Source of the DNA: Tannerella sp.
GTDB taxonomy: Bacteria > Bacteroidota > Bacteroidia > Bacteroidales > Tannerellaceae
Direction of reading: 5' to 3'
Length of the DNA: 64,000 bases
Assembly (NCBI GenBank): GCA_031285565.1
Contig: JAITVY010000060.1
Coordinates: forward strand, 25,533 to 89,532
The notes under the pieces were generated by a model. It was not told the origin of the DNA, made no database searches, and was given only the letters and a program-made list of their open reading frames with translations. Below are positions 1-8,338 of this stretch, piece after piece (the stretch's first letter is position 1; each line of letters starts with the position of its first letter). The translations under genes and the position numbers were made by a program.

Positions 1-231
1 GAATTGTTAGGACAGGAAGAAACGACGCAACCAACCATACATAAGAAAATAATGGTTGCAAAAGTTCAGCAATATGACTTTAATAAAGTAGTGCCGGCTA
101 TTAATCATTTAGTCCGGAGAGCATTGAATATGGATATTGAATCTTCTGTTTTGACGATGAAACAGATGGTACCTGAGTATGTCAGTGAGAATTCGGAATT
201 TAAACGTTTTGATCATCAACTTGCAATTTGA
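1..231 (+). CDS. Nucleotide-sugar epimerase/dehydratase, CapD/PglF family (C-terminal fragment)
   Basis: Open from the first base of the window and ends at TGA 229-231, so only about the last 76 codons are present. The tail, with HKKIMVAKVQQYDF and MVPEYVSENSEFKRFD, resembles the C-terminus of the large membrane-bound polysaccharide biosynthesis proteins of Bacteroidota (WbpM/CapD/PglF group), which carry an N-terminal membrane region and a C-terminal SDR domain. That family makes UDP-4-keto-6-deoxy sugars from UDP-GlcNAc. Its product would be the substrate of the PglE-like aminotransferase at 4715-5857 and the PglD-like acetyltransferase at 5945-6556. The assignment rests on the tail only; catalytic residues lie outside the window. 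Confidence 0.7.
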   Translation, partial: ELLGQEETTQPTIHKKIMVAKVQQYDFNKVVPAINHLVRRALNMDIESSVLTMKQMVPEYVSENSEFKRFDHQLAI

Positions 232-324
232 TGAAACGGACATGTGATTCGGCTTGCGCCAAAGAGTTACGAACATATGGTTAGTTCCATGTGACCTTAG
301 CGTTAAAAATTAAATGGTGTACAC

Positions 325-1527
325 ATGAAAAAACGGTTTTTGTTACTCTTTTTATGTGAATTTATTGTTTTAAGCATGGCAAACGGGCAAATAAAACATA
401 TTGAAAAATTAAAGCAAATCGGATTTGAAAATATCTCTGTTTCCAGTTCTGATAGCATTTTGTACGTCGCATTGGAGGATAATATTTATCGTTGGAATAT
501 AAAAGGTATTTCAGTTGCATTGGATTCTTTATGTTCTCTTTCTATGTATATGGATGATATTAAATTATTAATTTATTCGGAAGGGATTCCAAGATATGTT
601 ATATCAACAAAATTGTCATTATGGAAGAGCTTCCGGGAGAAAGAGATAACTCCTGAAGAATTCAAATCTGCAATTGAGATAAGTTATGATACCAAAGAAA
701 TTATAAACAAATTAAAAGGAAGTCCTGTATATAATTCTCCGGCATTAAAGACCGACCTGGTTGTTTATCCGGAGATAAAAGTGAAAAATGTTTTTGTAGA
801 TAAAAATTATGATATTCAATTGAATATTTCTCCGGCATTGGAAACCGATCTTTGGCGCGGTGGAAAATCTATTGTACAGTTTATTTTTCCACTGGTCAAT
901 TCGTCCAGAGTTTTCGGAGAAGAAGGGAAATATATCAGGCCCGGATATGTCGTTTTAAAGCAAGATTTGAATTTGTATAATAAACTATTTACATCCGTCG
1001 AAGCCGGATTATTCAATCAGAACAGATATGGGATTAGCGTTTCTAATAATTATTTTCTAAACGATTATATCCTTTTAAACTTTCAATATGCATTTACGGG
1101 TTTTACTTATTTTGGTAAAGAATGGAAATTTGGCACATTGAATACAAGTACATGGTCAGGAAAAGGAAGCTATTATTTAAAATGGGTTGATACTCATATT
1201 AATTTGTCGGTTCAGAGATATCTTAGTAGTGAAACCGGGGTACGGTTTGAATTATACAGGATGTTTGGTGAAACTGGGATCGGGATTTATGGACTTATTG
1301 TTGACGGCACCAAAAATGCGGGATTTAGTTTCAGAGTTCCTATCTCACCATCCAAACAAAACAGGAAAGGTAAGTTCAGAGTTAAAATACCTAACTACTT
1401 TAATTGGGAATATTCTGCATCTGATACGGAAAATAAAGGGAATTATTTGCAAACCCAACCTGCTGATAAGAAAAGAGGATATACAGAGAATCCTGTTTAT
1501 ATAAAATACCAATTACTTAATCTTTAA
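325..1527 (+). CDS. YjbH-like outer-membrane protein, C-terminal barrel part
   Basis: 400 residues with a signal peptide (MKKRFLLLFLCEFIVLSMANGQ). Residues about 25-130 resemble the middle region of enterobacterial YjbH (short repeats of the LYVALEDNIY kind). From about residue 150 the protein is rich in alternating beta strands and follows the C-terminal pattern of YjbH: a PGYVVLKQDL segment, an SVEAGLF segment, then WKFGTL, GKGSYYLKW and a QRYLSSETG stretch. YjbH proteins are outer-membrane components of exopolysaccharide export clusters. The N-terminal YjbH motif (GLLNTPSA) is absent here and is found in a separate gene at 2854-3591. The gene follows the dehydratase fragment by 93 bases on the same strand. 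Family assignment is from pattern memory, not from a search. Confidence 0.6.
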   Translation: MKKRFLLLFLCEFIVLSMANGQIKHIEKLKQIGFENISVSSSDSILYVALEDNIYRWNIKGISVALDSLCSLSMYMDDIKLLIYSEGIPRYVISTKLSLWKSFREKEITPEEFKSAIEISYDTKEIINKLKGSPVYNSPALKTDLVVYPEIKVKNVFVDKNYDIQLNISPALETDLWRGGKSIVQFIFPLVNSSRVFGEEGKYIRPGYVVLKQDLNLYNKLFTSVEAGLFNQNRYGISVSNNYFLNDYILLNFQYAFTGFTYFGKEWKFGTLNTSTWSGKGSYYLKWVDTHINLSVQRYLSSETGVRFELYRMFGETGIGIYGLIVDGTKNAGFSFRVPISPSKQNRKGKFRVKIPNYFNWEYSASDTENKGNYLQTQPADKKRGYTENPVYIKYQLLNL

Positions 1528-1546
1528 ATTAAAAAAAGTGCAAAGA

Positions 1547-1615
1547 ATGTTTTTAAGTAGCGAGGGCAGAAACTAAACTTGTTTGGATTATGCCGAGTCT
1601 CGCAAAACAACTAAT
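1547..1615 (+). repeat. Dispersed intergenic repeat, family 1, copy A
   Basis: This intergenic stretch contains AAGTAGCGAGGGCAGAA and, further on, GATTATGCCGAGT followed by CGCAAAA and CAACTAAT. The reverse complement of 28546-28632 carries the same blocks in the same order, with about 18 extra bases between them. It lies between the YjbH-like gene and the lipoprotein gene. No coding capacity is evident. Confidence 0.75.
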
Positions 1616-1647
1616 AAAATTGAATGTTTAACTAAAAAAAGAATGAA

Positions 1648-2805
1648 ATGAAACGTAGATTATTTTTTATTATTAATTCCATATTCCTAATCACAGCAAT
1701 TGGAATTGGAACACAATCGTGTAGTGATGATGATGATGACAAGACTCCTGATGTAGGCAAAAAAACGATTGAATTAAGTGTCTTTGATCAAACAGGTGCA
1801 TCTGCAATTGCTGATGTAACCGTATGGAATGATCAGGATTCAATAGCTGTAATCCAAGTCAATGGAACTTACTCTTATGATGTAACGAATGAAGCGAACA
1901 ATACAGAATTTGAATTCCAGGCAAGACGTCCGGGTTATATACCTTCGGGAAAGGCATCTGTTACACTTAAATATACGGATGCCAAGGATACCTGGACTTC
2001 TCCTTTGACATTAACAATAACTGAACAGTCTGCATCATTTGTTGTTGATCAAAGTAAAGATGGAACCATCAGTTTTTCTTCACATGTTGATCCGTCAAGA
2101 GATATCAGTATGTTTATTCCTGCCCATGCTACCGATTTGGAATACCTTGAAATAAGTCCGACATTATTACAAGCACCAGCTACCACCGGATTTTTATTAC
2201 TAGATGCACCTAATAAGGCGCCTTCGGTGACAATTCTTTCTATCGAAAGTGATTGGGAAGGACCTTTTAATGATGGGAAAATGGCTACGCTAACATTTCC
2301 TTTGACAGAAGGATTTGTTAAAGCTGTTACGCAATATGGTTTAAATATCGGATTTGGAACAGCAGATAACCTTACGAGAGAGTGGGAATCGTATCCGGTA
2401 ACAATAGATCCGAATGCCTTGACAGGAACAGTATCAATTCCTCACTTTTCGACATGGTATATTACAATTAGTGAGCCTATCGAAATAACGGTGTCAAATT
2501 CGCCTGTATTAACATTAGGAACTTCGGCCTGTGGTGAGCCCATTACTGTTACTTACAGCCAGCCGAATCCGGATATAAATCAGACATATATAGATCTTTT
2601 AGGACTAAGGCCTTTAAGTTCTGTAACACAGTCTTATACTGCGTTGGCTGTACCGAATATGCAGGTGACAGTTCAGGGATATTGTGAAAAAGCTGAGGTT
2701 CGTATTCCTGGAACAGATGTATCTTTTGTTTATTATCAACCACCGGTTGTATTTACTACAACCACGGCTACTTGTGGTAGCCATAGCGGAGGAGGTGGTC
2801 AGTAA
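1648..2805 (+). CDS. Uncharacterised lipoprotein in the exopolysaccharide export cluster
   Basis: 385 residues. The N-terminus is a lipoprotein signal: MKRRLFFIINSIFLITAIGIG, then TQSCSDDDDD. The Cys near residue 25 would be lipidated and the acidic Asp run is typical of Bacteroidota surface lipoproteins. Residues about 40-110 look like a beta-sandwich of the carboxypeptidase-regulatory type (ELSVFDQTGASAIADVTVW, with FEFQARRPGYIPSGKASV). The middle is beta-rich without recognisable catalytic motifs. The last 100 residues hold several Cys (TSACGEP, GYCEK, TATCGSHSGGGG) that may form disulfides. It sits between the two YjbH-like genes, so a role in polysaccharide export or anchoring is inferred from context only. 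Confidence 0.6.
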   Translation: MKRRLFFIINSIFLITAIGIGTQSCSDDDDDKTPDVGKKTIELSVFDQTGASAIADVTVWNDQDSIAVIQVNGTYSYDVTNEANNTEFEFQARRPGYIPSGKASVTLKYTDAKDTWTSPLTLTITEQSASFVVDQSKDGTISFSSHVDPSRDISMFIPAHATDLEYLEISPTLLQAPATTGFLLLDAPNKAPSVTILSIESDWEGPFNDGKMATLTFPLTEGFVKAVTQYGLNIGFGTADNLTREWESYPVTIDPNALTGTVSIPHFSTWYITISEPIEITVSNSPVLTLGTSACGEPITVTYSQPNPDINQTYIDLLGLRPLSSVTQSYTALAVPNMQVTVQGYCEKAEVRIPGTDVSFVYYQPPVVFTTTTATCGSHSGGGGQ

Positions 2806-2853
2806 ACTTCTAGAGGTCTCTTTTTCAGGAACCGCAATTGTAATGTATAGTTC

Positions 2854-3591
2854 ATGAAAATAATTTATATTATTATTTTCTTATGTATAATGTTGTCTGC
2901 CGGAGCTCAACAATCCCTTGGTAACTCGGGATTGTTGAATACTCCTTCGGCAGATTTTAATCCCGACGGAACATTTTCGTTAGGGATTAATTATTTACCG
3001 ACTAAAATTACTCCGGACTATTTTGATTATCCGACTGCAAACTATTTTCTGAATCTGACTTATTTCTCTTTTCTGGAATTGACGTTTCGGATGACTTTAA
3101 TGAAAATTGAGGCCAATAATAATAAATACAGTAATCAGGACCGGGCAATGTCTGTCAGGTTAAAACTGATAAATGAGTCCAAATTCATTCCTGCGGTAGT
3201 AATAGGGGCTGATGATTTTCTTACATCTGATTTTATTTCTGTTATTGATGATAATGATAAAAATAAAAACCAGTATTTTGGCTCACTTTATGTGGTAACT
3301 ACCAAAAATTTAGATGTACATGCGAGCAATATCGGGCTTACATTGGGATATGCAATTCCGACAGAAAGAACCCATAATAATGGGATTTTAGCAGGAGTGA
3401 GATTTAATCCTTCTTTTTATTGCCCGCTATCAATAATCGCAGAATATGATACCAAATATGTTAATTTGGGAGTATCAGCTTTACTTTTCAATCATTTAAA
3501 TCTTCAATGTTTCGTTACTGACTTTAAGGCTTTATCAGCAGGAATATCTTACCGGATTCAATTGAAGACTTTTGATAAAATTAGACCCTGA
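2854..3591 (+). CDS. YjbH-like outer-membrane protein, N-terminal part
   Basis: 245 residues with a signal peptide (MKIIYIIIFLCIMLSAGAQ). The mature N-terminus SLGNSGLLNTPSADFNPDG matches the hallmark start of YjbH exopolysaccharide proteins, followed by FSLGINYLP, a FLELTFRMTL segment and DRAMSVRLKL, all in the family order. The protein stops where enterobacterial YjbH (about 700 residues) would continue into its second half, and that second half is found upstream at 325-1527. Short YjbH proteins of this length are, as I recall, common in Bacteroidota. It lies 48 bases after the lipoprotein gene on the same strand and is the last gene before a convergent minus-strand gene. Confidence 0.75.
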   Translation: MKIIYIIIFLCIMLSAGAQQSLGNSGLLNTPSADFNPDGTFSLGINYLPTKITPDYFDYPTANYFLNLTYFSFLELTFRMTLMKIEANNNKYSNQDRAMSVRLKLINESKFIPAVVIGADDFLTSDFISVIDDNDKNKNQYFGSLYVVTTKNLDVHASNIGLTLGYAIPTERTHNNGILAGVRFNPSFYCPLSIIAEYDTKYVNLGVSALLFNHLNLQCFVTDFKALSAGISYRIQLKTFDKIRP

Positions 3592-3682
3592 TATGCCCAT
3601 TATCCGTCCGTCGGCAGGAATTACTTAAAAATCAAAGTTCTTTTCTATGATAATATCAGCCCTCTGAATATCGAACTTATAT

Positions 3683-4447
3683 TCAATACGGGTTCCATGT
3701 AGCTCCAAGAAAACTATAGCCGGTGCCATTAGTTCCTTTTATGGTTAATCCGCAGGCAATTCCTTCCTCTTGTTGGCTGAAGTGGGCATACTCAGATCCA
3801 CTACTTTCATAACCATTATTCTTATAACTGAATAAAGAAAGGTCGATTGTTGCAGTTGCCAATGAAGAGTGAGTTGAAGACTGGATCACCATTTTATTAC
3901 CTTCACGGGATACCTGTATTTTTACATGATCATACGTTTGACCGGTTGTTGTATAAACACTTCCGATATAAGTAGTATAAACATTCATTGCAGTATGCAT
4001 ACTGCAAAAATTCGGTTTTTCGATATTACTATCGGAGGTTTCAGCCCCAGAGAAATTATATTCACTTCCTTTAGAATCCGTTGATTTAATTGCTAAATTG
4101 ATTTTATCCGTTTTGAAAAAACGAACTTCTGTTCCGTTATTGGATGATGTCATGCTCTGGTTTACCGCGTCCAGATCGTCTAATGCGAATTTTAACTGAG
4201 GAAAGCTGGTGCTTCCTGCAACGGGGGAAATCAGTACCCATTTATTGGCGTTTTTATACACAACTGTTGCTTTGGCATCTAATTTATCTCCGTTTGCATT
4301 GATCATCTGTCCCTCATAAGCTGTAAAAATTTCACAGACATCAAAGTCATTGAGTTTAGCTTCAGAACTGTTATCGTTGTCACTGCAACTAAAGAATAAA
4401 GAGATGGAAAACACGGCTAAAGTAAAAATAAGATTTAATTTTTTCAT
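3683..4447 (-). CDS. Uncharacterised lipoprotein
   Basis: 254 residues. Signal MKKLNLIFTLAVFSISLFF, lipobox SCSDNDN, so probably a surface or periplasmic lipoprotein. The rest is beta-rich; residues about 35-110 contain an AYEGQMINANGDKLDA and a KWVLISPVAGS segment, residues about 150-254 a second, similarly sized region with THSSLATATIDLSLF. No catalytic motif recognised. It lies downstream of the polysaccharide cluster on the same strand but after a 267-base gap with inverted repeats, so it may have its own promoter. A possible weak -7 box (TATACTTG read on the minus strand) is near 4672-4679. Confidence 0.55.
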   Translation of the reverse strand: MKKLNLIFTLAVFSISLFFSCSDNDNSSEAKLNDFDVCEIFTAYEGQMINANGDKLDAKATVVYKNANKWVLISPVAGSTSFPQLKFALDDLDAVNQSMTSSNNGTEVRFFKTDKINLAIKSTDSKGSEYNFSGAETSDSNIEKPNFCSMHTAMNVYTTYIGSVYTTTGQTYDHVKIQVSREGNKMVIQSSTHSSLATATIDLSLFSYKNNGYESSGSEYAHFSQQEEGIACGLTIKGTNGTGYSFLGATWNPY

Positions 4448-4503
4448 TGTTCACATTTTTAATTTAAAAATTAATACAATATCCTGCCTATACCGCACAT
4501 ACA

Positions 4504-4531
4504 ATATCTACTGTCAGCAAACAGTAGATAT
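4504..4531. other. Perfect 11-bp inverted repeat
   Basis: ATATCTACTGT, six-base loop CAGCAA, then ACAGTAGATAT. It lies in the gap between the aminotransferase gene and the minus-strand lipoprotein, 57 bases before the latter's start. A second inverted repeat (GGATTAACC 4579-4587 with GGTTAATCC 4646-4654) is in the same gap. It may be a leader hairpin, a terminator of the large minus-strand operon, or a regulator site; the minus-strand bases after it are not U-rich, which argues against a simple terminator. Confidence 0.5.
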
Positions 4532-4714
4532 CGCGTCTTTCATTTTTTGATAAAAATTTGTTTATTACAGGATAGATGGGATTAACCTTATTTCTCTATT
4601 CTCAATAATTGGTTCTATTAGTTTGTATCCCTATAAGTAAAATCTGGTTAATCCTGTAAAAAAATTGGAATGCAAGTATAGTTAAAATTCGCGAAAAATG
4701 AAAATGAGGTTTTT

Positions 4715-5857
4715 CTACTTTTGTTTATACTTTTTCAAACAGTTCACTACAGCAACTAAATCATCCTCTTCAAGGTTACTTCCTGAAGGGATACACAACC
4801 CTAATTCAAAAAGTTTCTCTGATGTGCCGTCTCCGAAAAACGGAGCATCTTTAAATACCGGTTGTAAATGCATTGGTTTCCATAAAGGACGGGATTCTAT
4901 ATTTTCCTTTTCCATGGCTAACCGTATTTGCCCACTGGATGCACCAAACTCTTTCGGGTCAATGAGAATAGATGTCAGCCAGAAATTAGAATAATAATTT
5001 TTATCAGGTTCCGATTGGAATGTTATTTCGTTTATATCTTTCAGGGATTCGCGGTAAAAACGATTGCTTTGTCTGCGCTTTTCAACCCTTTCACTTAATA
5101 CCATCATTTGTCCTCTGCCGATTCCCGCGAGGATATTACTCATCCTGTAATTGTATCCGATAGTGGAATGTTGGTAATATGGAGCATTGTCGCGCGCCTG
5201 TGTTGAAAGGAAACGAGCCCTGTCTGCCTGTTCCTTATTCTTACAGATAAGAGCGCCTCCGCCTGAAGTTGTAATTATTTTATTTCCGTTAAACGACAGA
5301 ATCCCATAGTCGGAAAAAGTACCGCATTTTCTGTTATGCAATGACGAGCCTAATGCTTCGGCGGCATCTTCAATTACAGAGATTTCGTACTTTTCTGCAA
5401 TCTTTAATATCTCTTCCATTTTAGCCGGCATACCATACAGGTGGACTACGATGATTGCTTTGGGTTTCTTTTTCATTTTCATGCAACACACAATGGCTTC
5501 TTCCATCAGTTCGGGTGACATATTCCATGTGTCGGTCTCGCTATCCACAAATACCGGAATACCACCCTGGTATACAATCGGATTAGCTGATGCTGAAAAA
5601 GTCAGGGATTGACAAATTACGTGATCACCGCGTTCAACACCTGATAATACGAGTGCTAAATGAAGTGCGGAGGTCCCGGAACTAAGAGCGGCTACATACC
5701 TGTTTTCATTTAGATATTTTGCGATATCAAGTTCGAAATTATCTACATTAGGTCCTAAAGGCGCTACCCAATTTGTTTCAAATGCTTCATGAATGAATCC
5801 CAATTCATGGGTACCCATATGGGGCGATGAAAGCCATATTTTTTTATTGTTGGTCAT
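4715..5857 (-). CDS. DegT/DnrJ/EryC1 sugar aminotransferase (PglE-like)
   Basis: 380 residues, usual length for PLP-dependent nucleotide-sugar aminotransferases. The N-terminus has the substrate-binding SPHMGTHELG; SSGTSALHLAL (about 59-69) binds the cofactor phosphate; EDAAEALGSS (163-172) contains the Asp that contacts the pyridine nitrogen; the internal aldimine Lys is K193 in FNGNKIITTSGGG. It would transfer an amino group from glutamate to a UDP-4-keto-6-deoxy sugar in the cytoplasm. The next gene upstream in the operon is a PglD-like acetyltransferase and a PglF-type dehydratase lies at the window start, so a bacillosamine-type pathway is likely. Last gene of the polysaccharide operon. 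Confidence 0.85.
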   Translation of the reverse strand: MTNNKKIWLSSPHMGTHELGFIHEAFETNWVAPLGPNVDNFELDIAKYLNENRYVAALSSGTSALHLALVLSGVERGDHVICQSLTFSASANPIVYQGGIPVFVDSETDTWNMSPELMEEAIVCCMKMKKKPKAIIVVHLYGMPAKMEEILKIAEKYEISVIEDAAEALGSSLHNRKCGTFSDYGILSFNGNKIITTSGGGALICKNKEQADRARFLSTQARDNAPYYQHSTIGYNYRMSNILAGIGRGQMMVLSERVEKRRQSNRFYRESLKDINEITFQSEPDKNYYSNFWLTSILIDPKEFGASSGQIRLAMEKENIESRPLWKPMHLQPVFKDAPFFGDGTSEKLFELGLCIPSGSNLEEDDLVAVVNCLKKYKQK

Positions 5858-5944
5858 TTATGTTGATTTGTTTAATTGTAATTTTATTTCTTAATTATCA
5901 ATTTTCAATTGATTTTACTTTTCTCCTTTTCATTTAAAGCCCCT

Positions 5945-6556
5945 TCAGGGGGTAGGATTATATTGATTGTACTTAATAATTCTTCCGGGAACGCCAACTA
6001 CTACAGCATAATCCGGAACATTTTTGATAATTACTGCTCCTGCTCCTATGGTAGCCCATTTCCCAATACTAACTCCCTGAATAACCTGCGCGCCTAATCC
6101 GATATGTGCGCCTTCTTCTACCCTGACATTTCCTGCAAGGGTAGCATTCGGTGATACATGTACGAAATTGTTGATCACACATTCGTGATCAATACAAGCT
6201 GCTGTATTAATGATAACATGATTTCCTATCCTTGTACCGATATTAATACAGGCTCCATTCATTACAACCGTTCCTTCTCCTATGGATGCATCTTGCGAAA
6301 TATGACAATTTCCTGTAACTGATTCATAATGCAGGTTCATTTTCTCAACAATATTTTTTCTTATTGAATTGTCCCCTATTGTTATTATAAACGAACCATT
6401 TACATTAGGTGCTTTGTTAATTTCACCCAACCTTTTGTATCCTAACAAATCATTTATCAATGAATTATCATCGAATACGCCATCTATTATTCCTCCTGAC
6501 ATTCTGATCAGATCAATAACTACTTTGGCATGTCCGCTGGCACCGATTAAATACAT
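5945..6556 (-). CDS. NeuD/PglD-type sugar O/N-acetyltransferase
   Basis: 203 residues. A short Rossmann-like N-terminus (MYLIGASGHAKVVID) binds the UDP-sugar; from about residue 85 hexapeptide repeats form a left-handed beta helix that binds acetyl-CoA. The His of IDHEC (about 125) fits the PglD catalytic base, with a second His in NFVHVSPN (about 134). PglD acetylates the 4-amino group of the UDP-sugar produced by the aminotransferase encoded next. It starts 5 bases after the PglC-like gene ends, so the two are surely cotranscribed. Family members such as NeuD modify sialic acid, but no sialic-acid genes are nearby. Confidence 0.85.
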   Translation of the reverse strand: MYLIGASGHAKVVIDLIRMSGGIIDGVFDDNSLINDLLGYKRLGEINKAPNVNGSFIITIGDNSIRKNIVEKMNLHYESVTGNCHISQDASIGEGTVVMNGACINIGTRIGNHVIINTAACIDHECVINNFVHVSPNATLAGNVRVEEGAHIGLGAQVIQGVSIGKWATIGAGAVIIKNVPDYAVVVGVPGRIIKYNQYNPTP

Positions 6557-6561
6557 ATAAT

Positions 6562-7161
6562 TTATCCCTTAAAACGTTCCATAGTAACACTTGTAGCAGA
6601 GTTGATACCCTGCGATTTGAAGACCGCAAGAATTGTCATAAAGATGATCTTTATGTCAAGACTCAACGATATATTATCGACATACCATACATCATATTCA
6701 AATTTTTGATTCCAACTGACCGCATTCCTCCCGTTTACCTGGGCCCATCCTGTTATTCCGGGACGTACTTCGTGACGCCGTATCTGAAATGCACTGTAAC
6801 GGGACAGATATTCAGGTAGTAAAGGACGTGGCCCCACTAAACTCATATCACCTTTAATAACATTAATTAGCTGAGGCATTTCGTCTAACGAAGACTTACG
6901 AATAAAAGAACCGACAGTGGTCATTCGTTCCGAATCTGGCAATAATTCTCCGTTCTCATCCTCCCGGTCATTCATTGTTTTATACTTGATGATTGTAAAG
7001 ATCTTGTTATTTATGCCTGGACGCTTCTGAAAAAAGAAAGGTTGTCCTTTGTTCGATATAAACAACAAAAAGGTAATCAGAATAAAAACCGGTGACAATA
7101 CAATGAAGGCCGGTATTGAGAAAAACAGATCCATAATACGTTTGAAATACCTTTTATACAT
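6562..7161 (-). CDS. PglC-type initiating sugar-phosphate transferase
   Basis: About 199 residues from the ATG at 7161 (MYKRYFKRIMDLFFS, the usual start of this family); a TTG at 7173 overlapping the previous stop is the alternative. One membrane-embedded N-terminal helix is followed by the core: YKTMND, then SSLDEMPQLINV with the catalytic Asp-Glu pair, GDMSLVGPRPLLPEY and RPGITGWAQVNGRN. Such monotopic phosphoglycosyltransferases move a sugar-1-phosphate from a UDP-sugar to undecaprenyl phosphate and so start the repeat unit. Without the large WbaP/CpsE N-terminal domain it is of the small PglC kind, which prefers UDP-diacetylbacillosamine. Confidence 0.88.
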   Translation of the reverse strand: MYKRYFKRIMDLFFSIPAFIVLSPVFILITFLLFISNKGQPFFFQKRPGINNKIFTIIKYKTMNDREDENGELLPDSERMTTVGSFIRKSSLDEMPQLINVIKGDMSLVGPRPLLPEYLSRYSAFQIRRHEVRPGITGWAQVNGRNAVSWNQKFEYDVWYVDNISLSLDIKIIFMTILAVFKSQGINSATSVTMERFKG

Positions 7162-7169
7162 TTCTTTGT

Positions 7170-8327
7170 TCAATCTAATGCTTTATATTCGTTTAGTAAA
7201 CTATTCCAGACGTCTTTCTGACTGAAGCGGGATACAATCCGGCTTCTTGCTTCCGACTGATGTTTCTGTAAAGTAGATTTATCTGTCAGATACATTTCCA
7301 TCCTTTCTTTTAATGAGTTAACATTCCTGGGAGGAATAACTAACCCATTCAACTGGTCGGTTATTATTTCATTGCATCCGTTAATATCAGTAACAACAGA
7401 AGGTAAACCCATGGCGCCGGCCTGCATAACAACATTCGGAAAGCCTTCCCGGTAACTCGGAAAAACAAACACATCAGATATTGCCAGATAAGGACGTATA
7501 TCAGATTGGAATCCAGTCAGGATTATATTCCTGTTTTCTTCAATAGTGCTCATTGTTACATCATCCAATGGGTCTAATTCTTTTTCGAAAGGACCTATCA
7601 ATAGTAATTTTACATGTTGATAACCTGTATTTATCTGTGTAAAAGCTTTTACTAATTCACTTATTCCCTTGTTCGAGACTAATCTTCCTACAAAAACATA
7701 AACAAAATCCTCTGCATAAATGTTTAAATCTTCTTTTAACTTTGCTCTATCTTCCGGACTAATAACTTCGGGATTAAAAAGATCAGGATCTATTCCGTTT
7801 ATATTTCCGTTTCCGATTACATTCAGTGGTTTTTTGGTAATCTTATTCTTTTTGATTGTTTGTTTTACTCCGTTTCCTTCGGGAATGACTTTTGTGGCAG
7901 TTAAACAGGTAATCTTTTCCATTGTAATTAATAACTTACGCTTCAAACCTTTTTCTCCTTCAAATCTTAACCCTGTGACTGTATAAATCCGGTGGGGAAC
8001 ACCGGCCATAAAGGCTGCAATCATTCCTAATAAACTGGCTTTAGGCGTATTTGTGTGTACAATGTATGGCTTCTCTTTCAGGAAGAATAAATAAAGAAGT
8101 CCTAATGATTTTATATCAGAGAATATAGATATATCTCTTTTCATCGGAATCTTCTTTGTCTGTACCTTTTCCCGTTCAATTACAGCCTCCCACGACTTTA
8201 AATCATTCCCATCAGCTATTGCCGTTACCTGGTAATATTGATTTAGAAATCGCAATTGTCCCTGTAACAGAAGATTCAGTGAAAGGGGGATGGTTGTCAT
8301 GCGGAAAAGTTTTTGTTTTATTTCCAT
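7170..8327 (-). CDS. Glycosyltransferase family 4 (PglA/EpsD-like)
   Basis: 385 residues with the GT-B fold. The acceptor domain includes HTNTPKASLLGMIAA and a YTVTGLRFEG segment. The C-terminal donor-binding domain has VFVGRLVSNKGI and the E-x7-E motif region SYREGFPNVVMQAGAMGLPSV. NGNGINGIDPDLF is the usual hinge region. It probably adds the second sugar to the lipid-linked first sugar made by the PglC-like enzyme directly downstream, at the inner face of the cytoplasmic membrane. Its stop overlaps the optional TTG start of that gene. Confidence 0.82.
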   Translation of the reverse strand: MEIKQKLFRMTTIPLSLNLLLQGQLRFLNQYYQVTAIADGNDLKSWEAVIEREKVQTKKIPMKRDISIFSDIKSLGLLYLFFLKEKPYIVHTNTPKASLLGMIAAFMAGVPHRIYTVTGLRFEGEKGLKRKLLITMEKITCLTATKVIPEGNGVKQTIKKNKITKKPLNVIGNGNINGIDPDLFNPEVISPEDRAKLKEDLNIYAEDFVYVFVGRLVSNKGISELVKAFTQINTGYQHVKLLLIGPFEKELDPLDDVTMSTIEENRNIILTGFQSDIRPYLAISDVFVFPSYREGFPNVVMQAGAMGLPSVVTDINGCNEIITDQLNGLVIPPRNVNSLKERMEMYLTDKSTLQKHQSEARSRIVSRFSQKDVWNSLLNEYKALD

Positions 8328-8338
8328 TTGCTTCGTCC

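Noticed and set aside
7161..7173. TTG at 7173 as start of the PglC-like gene
   Set aside because: The family begins at MYKRYFKR, which has an ATG at 7161; the TTG only adds four residues.
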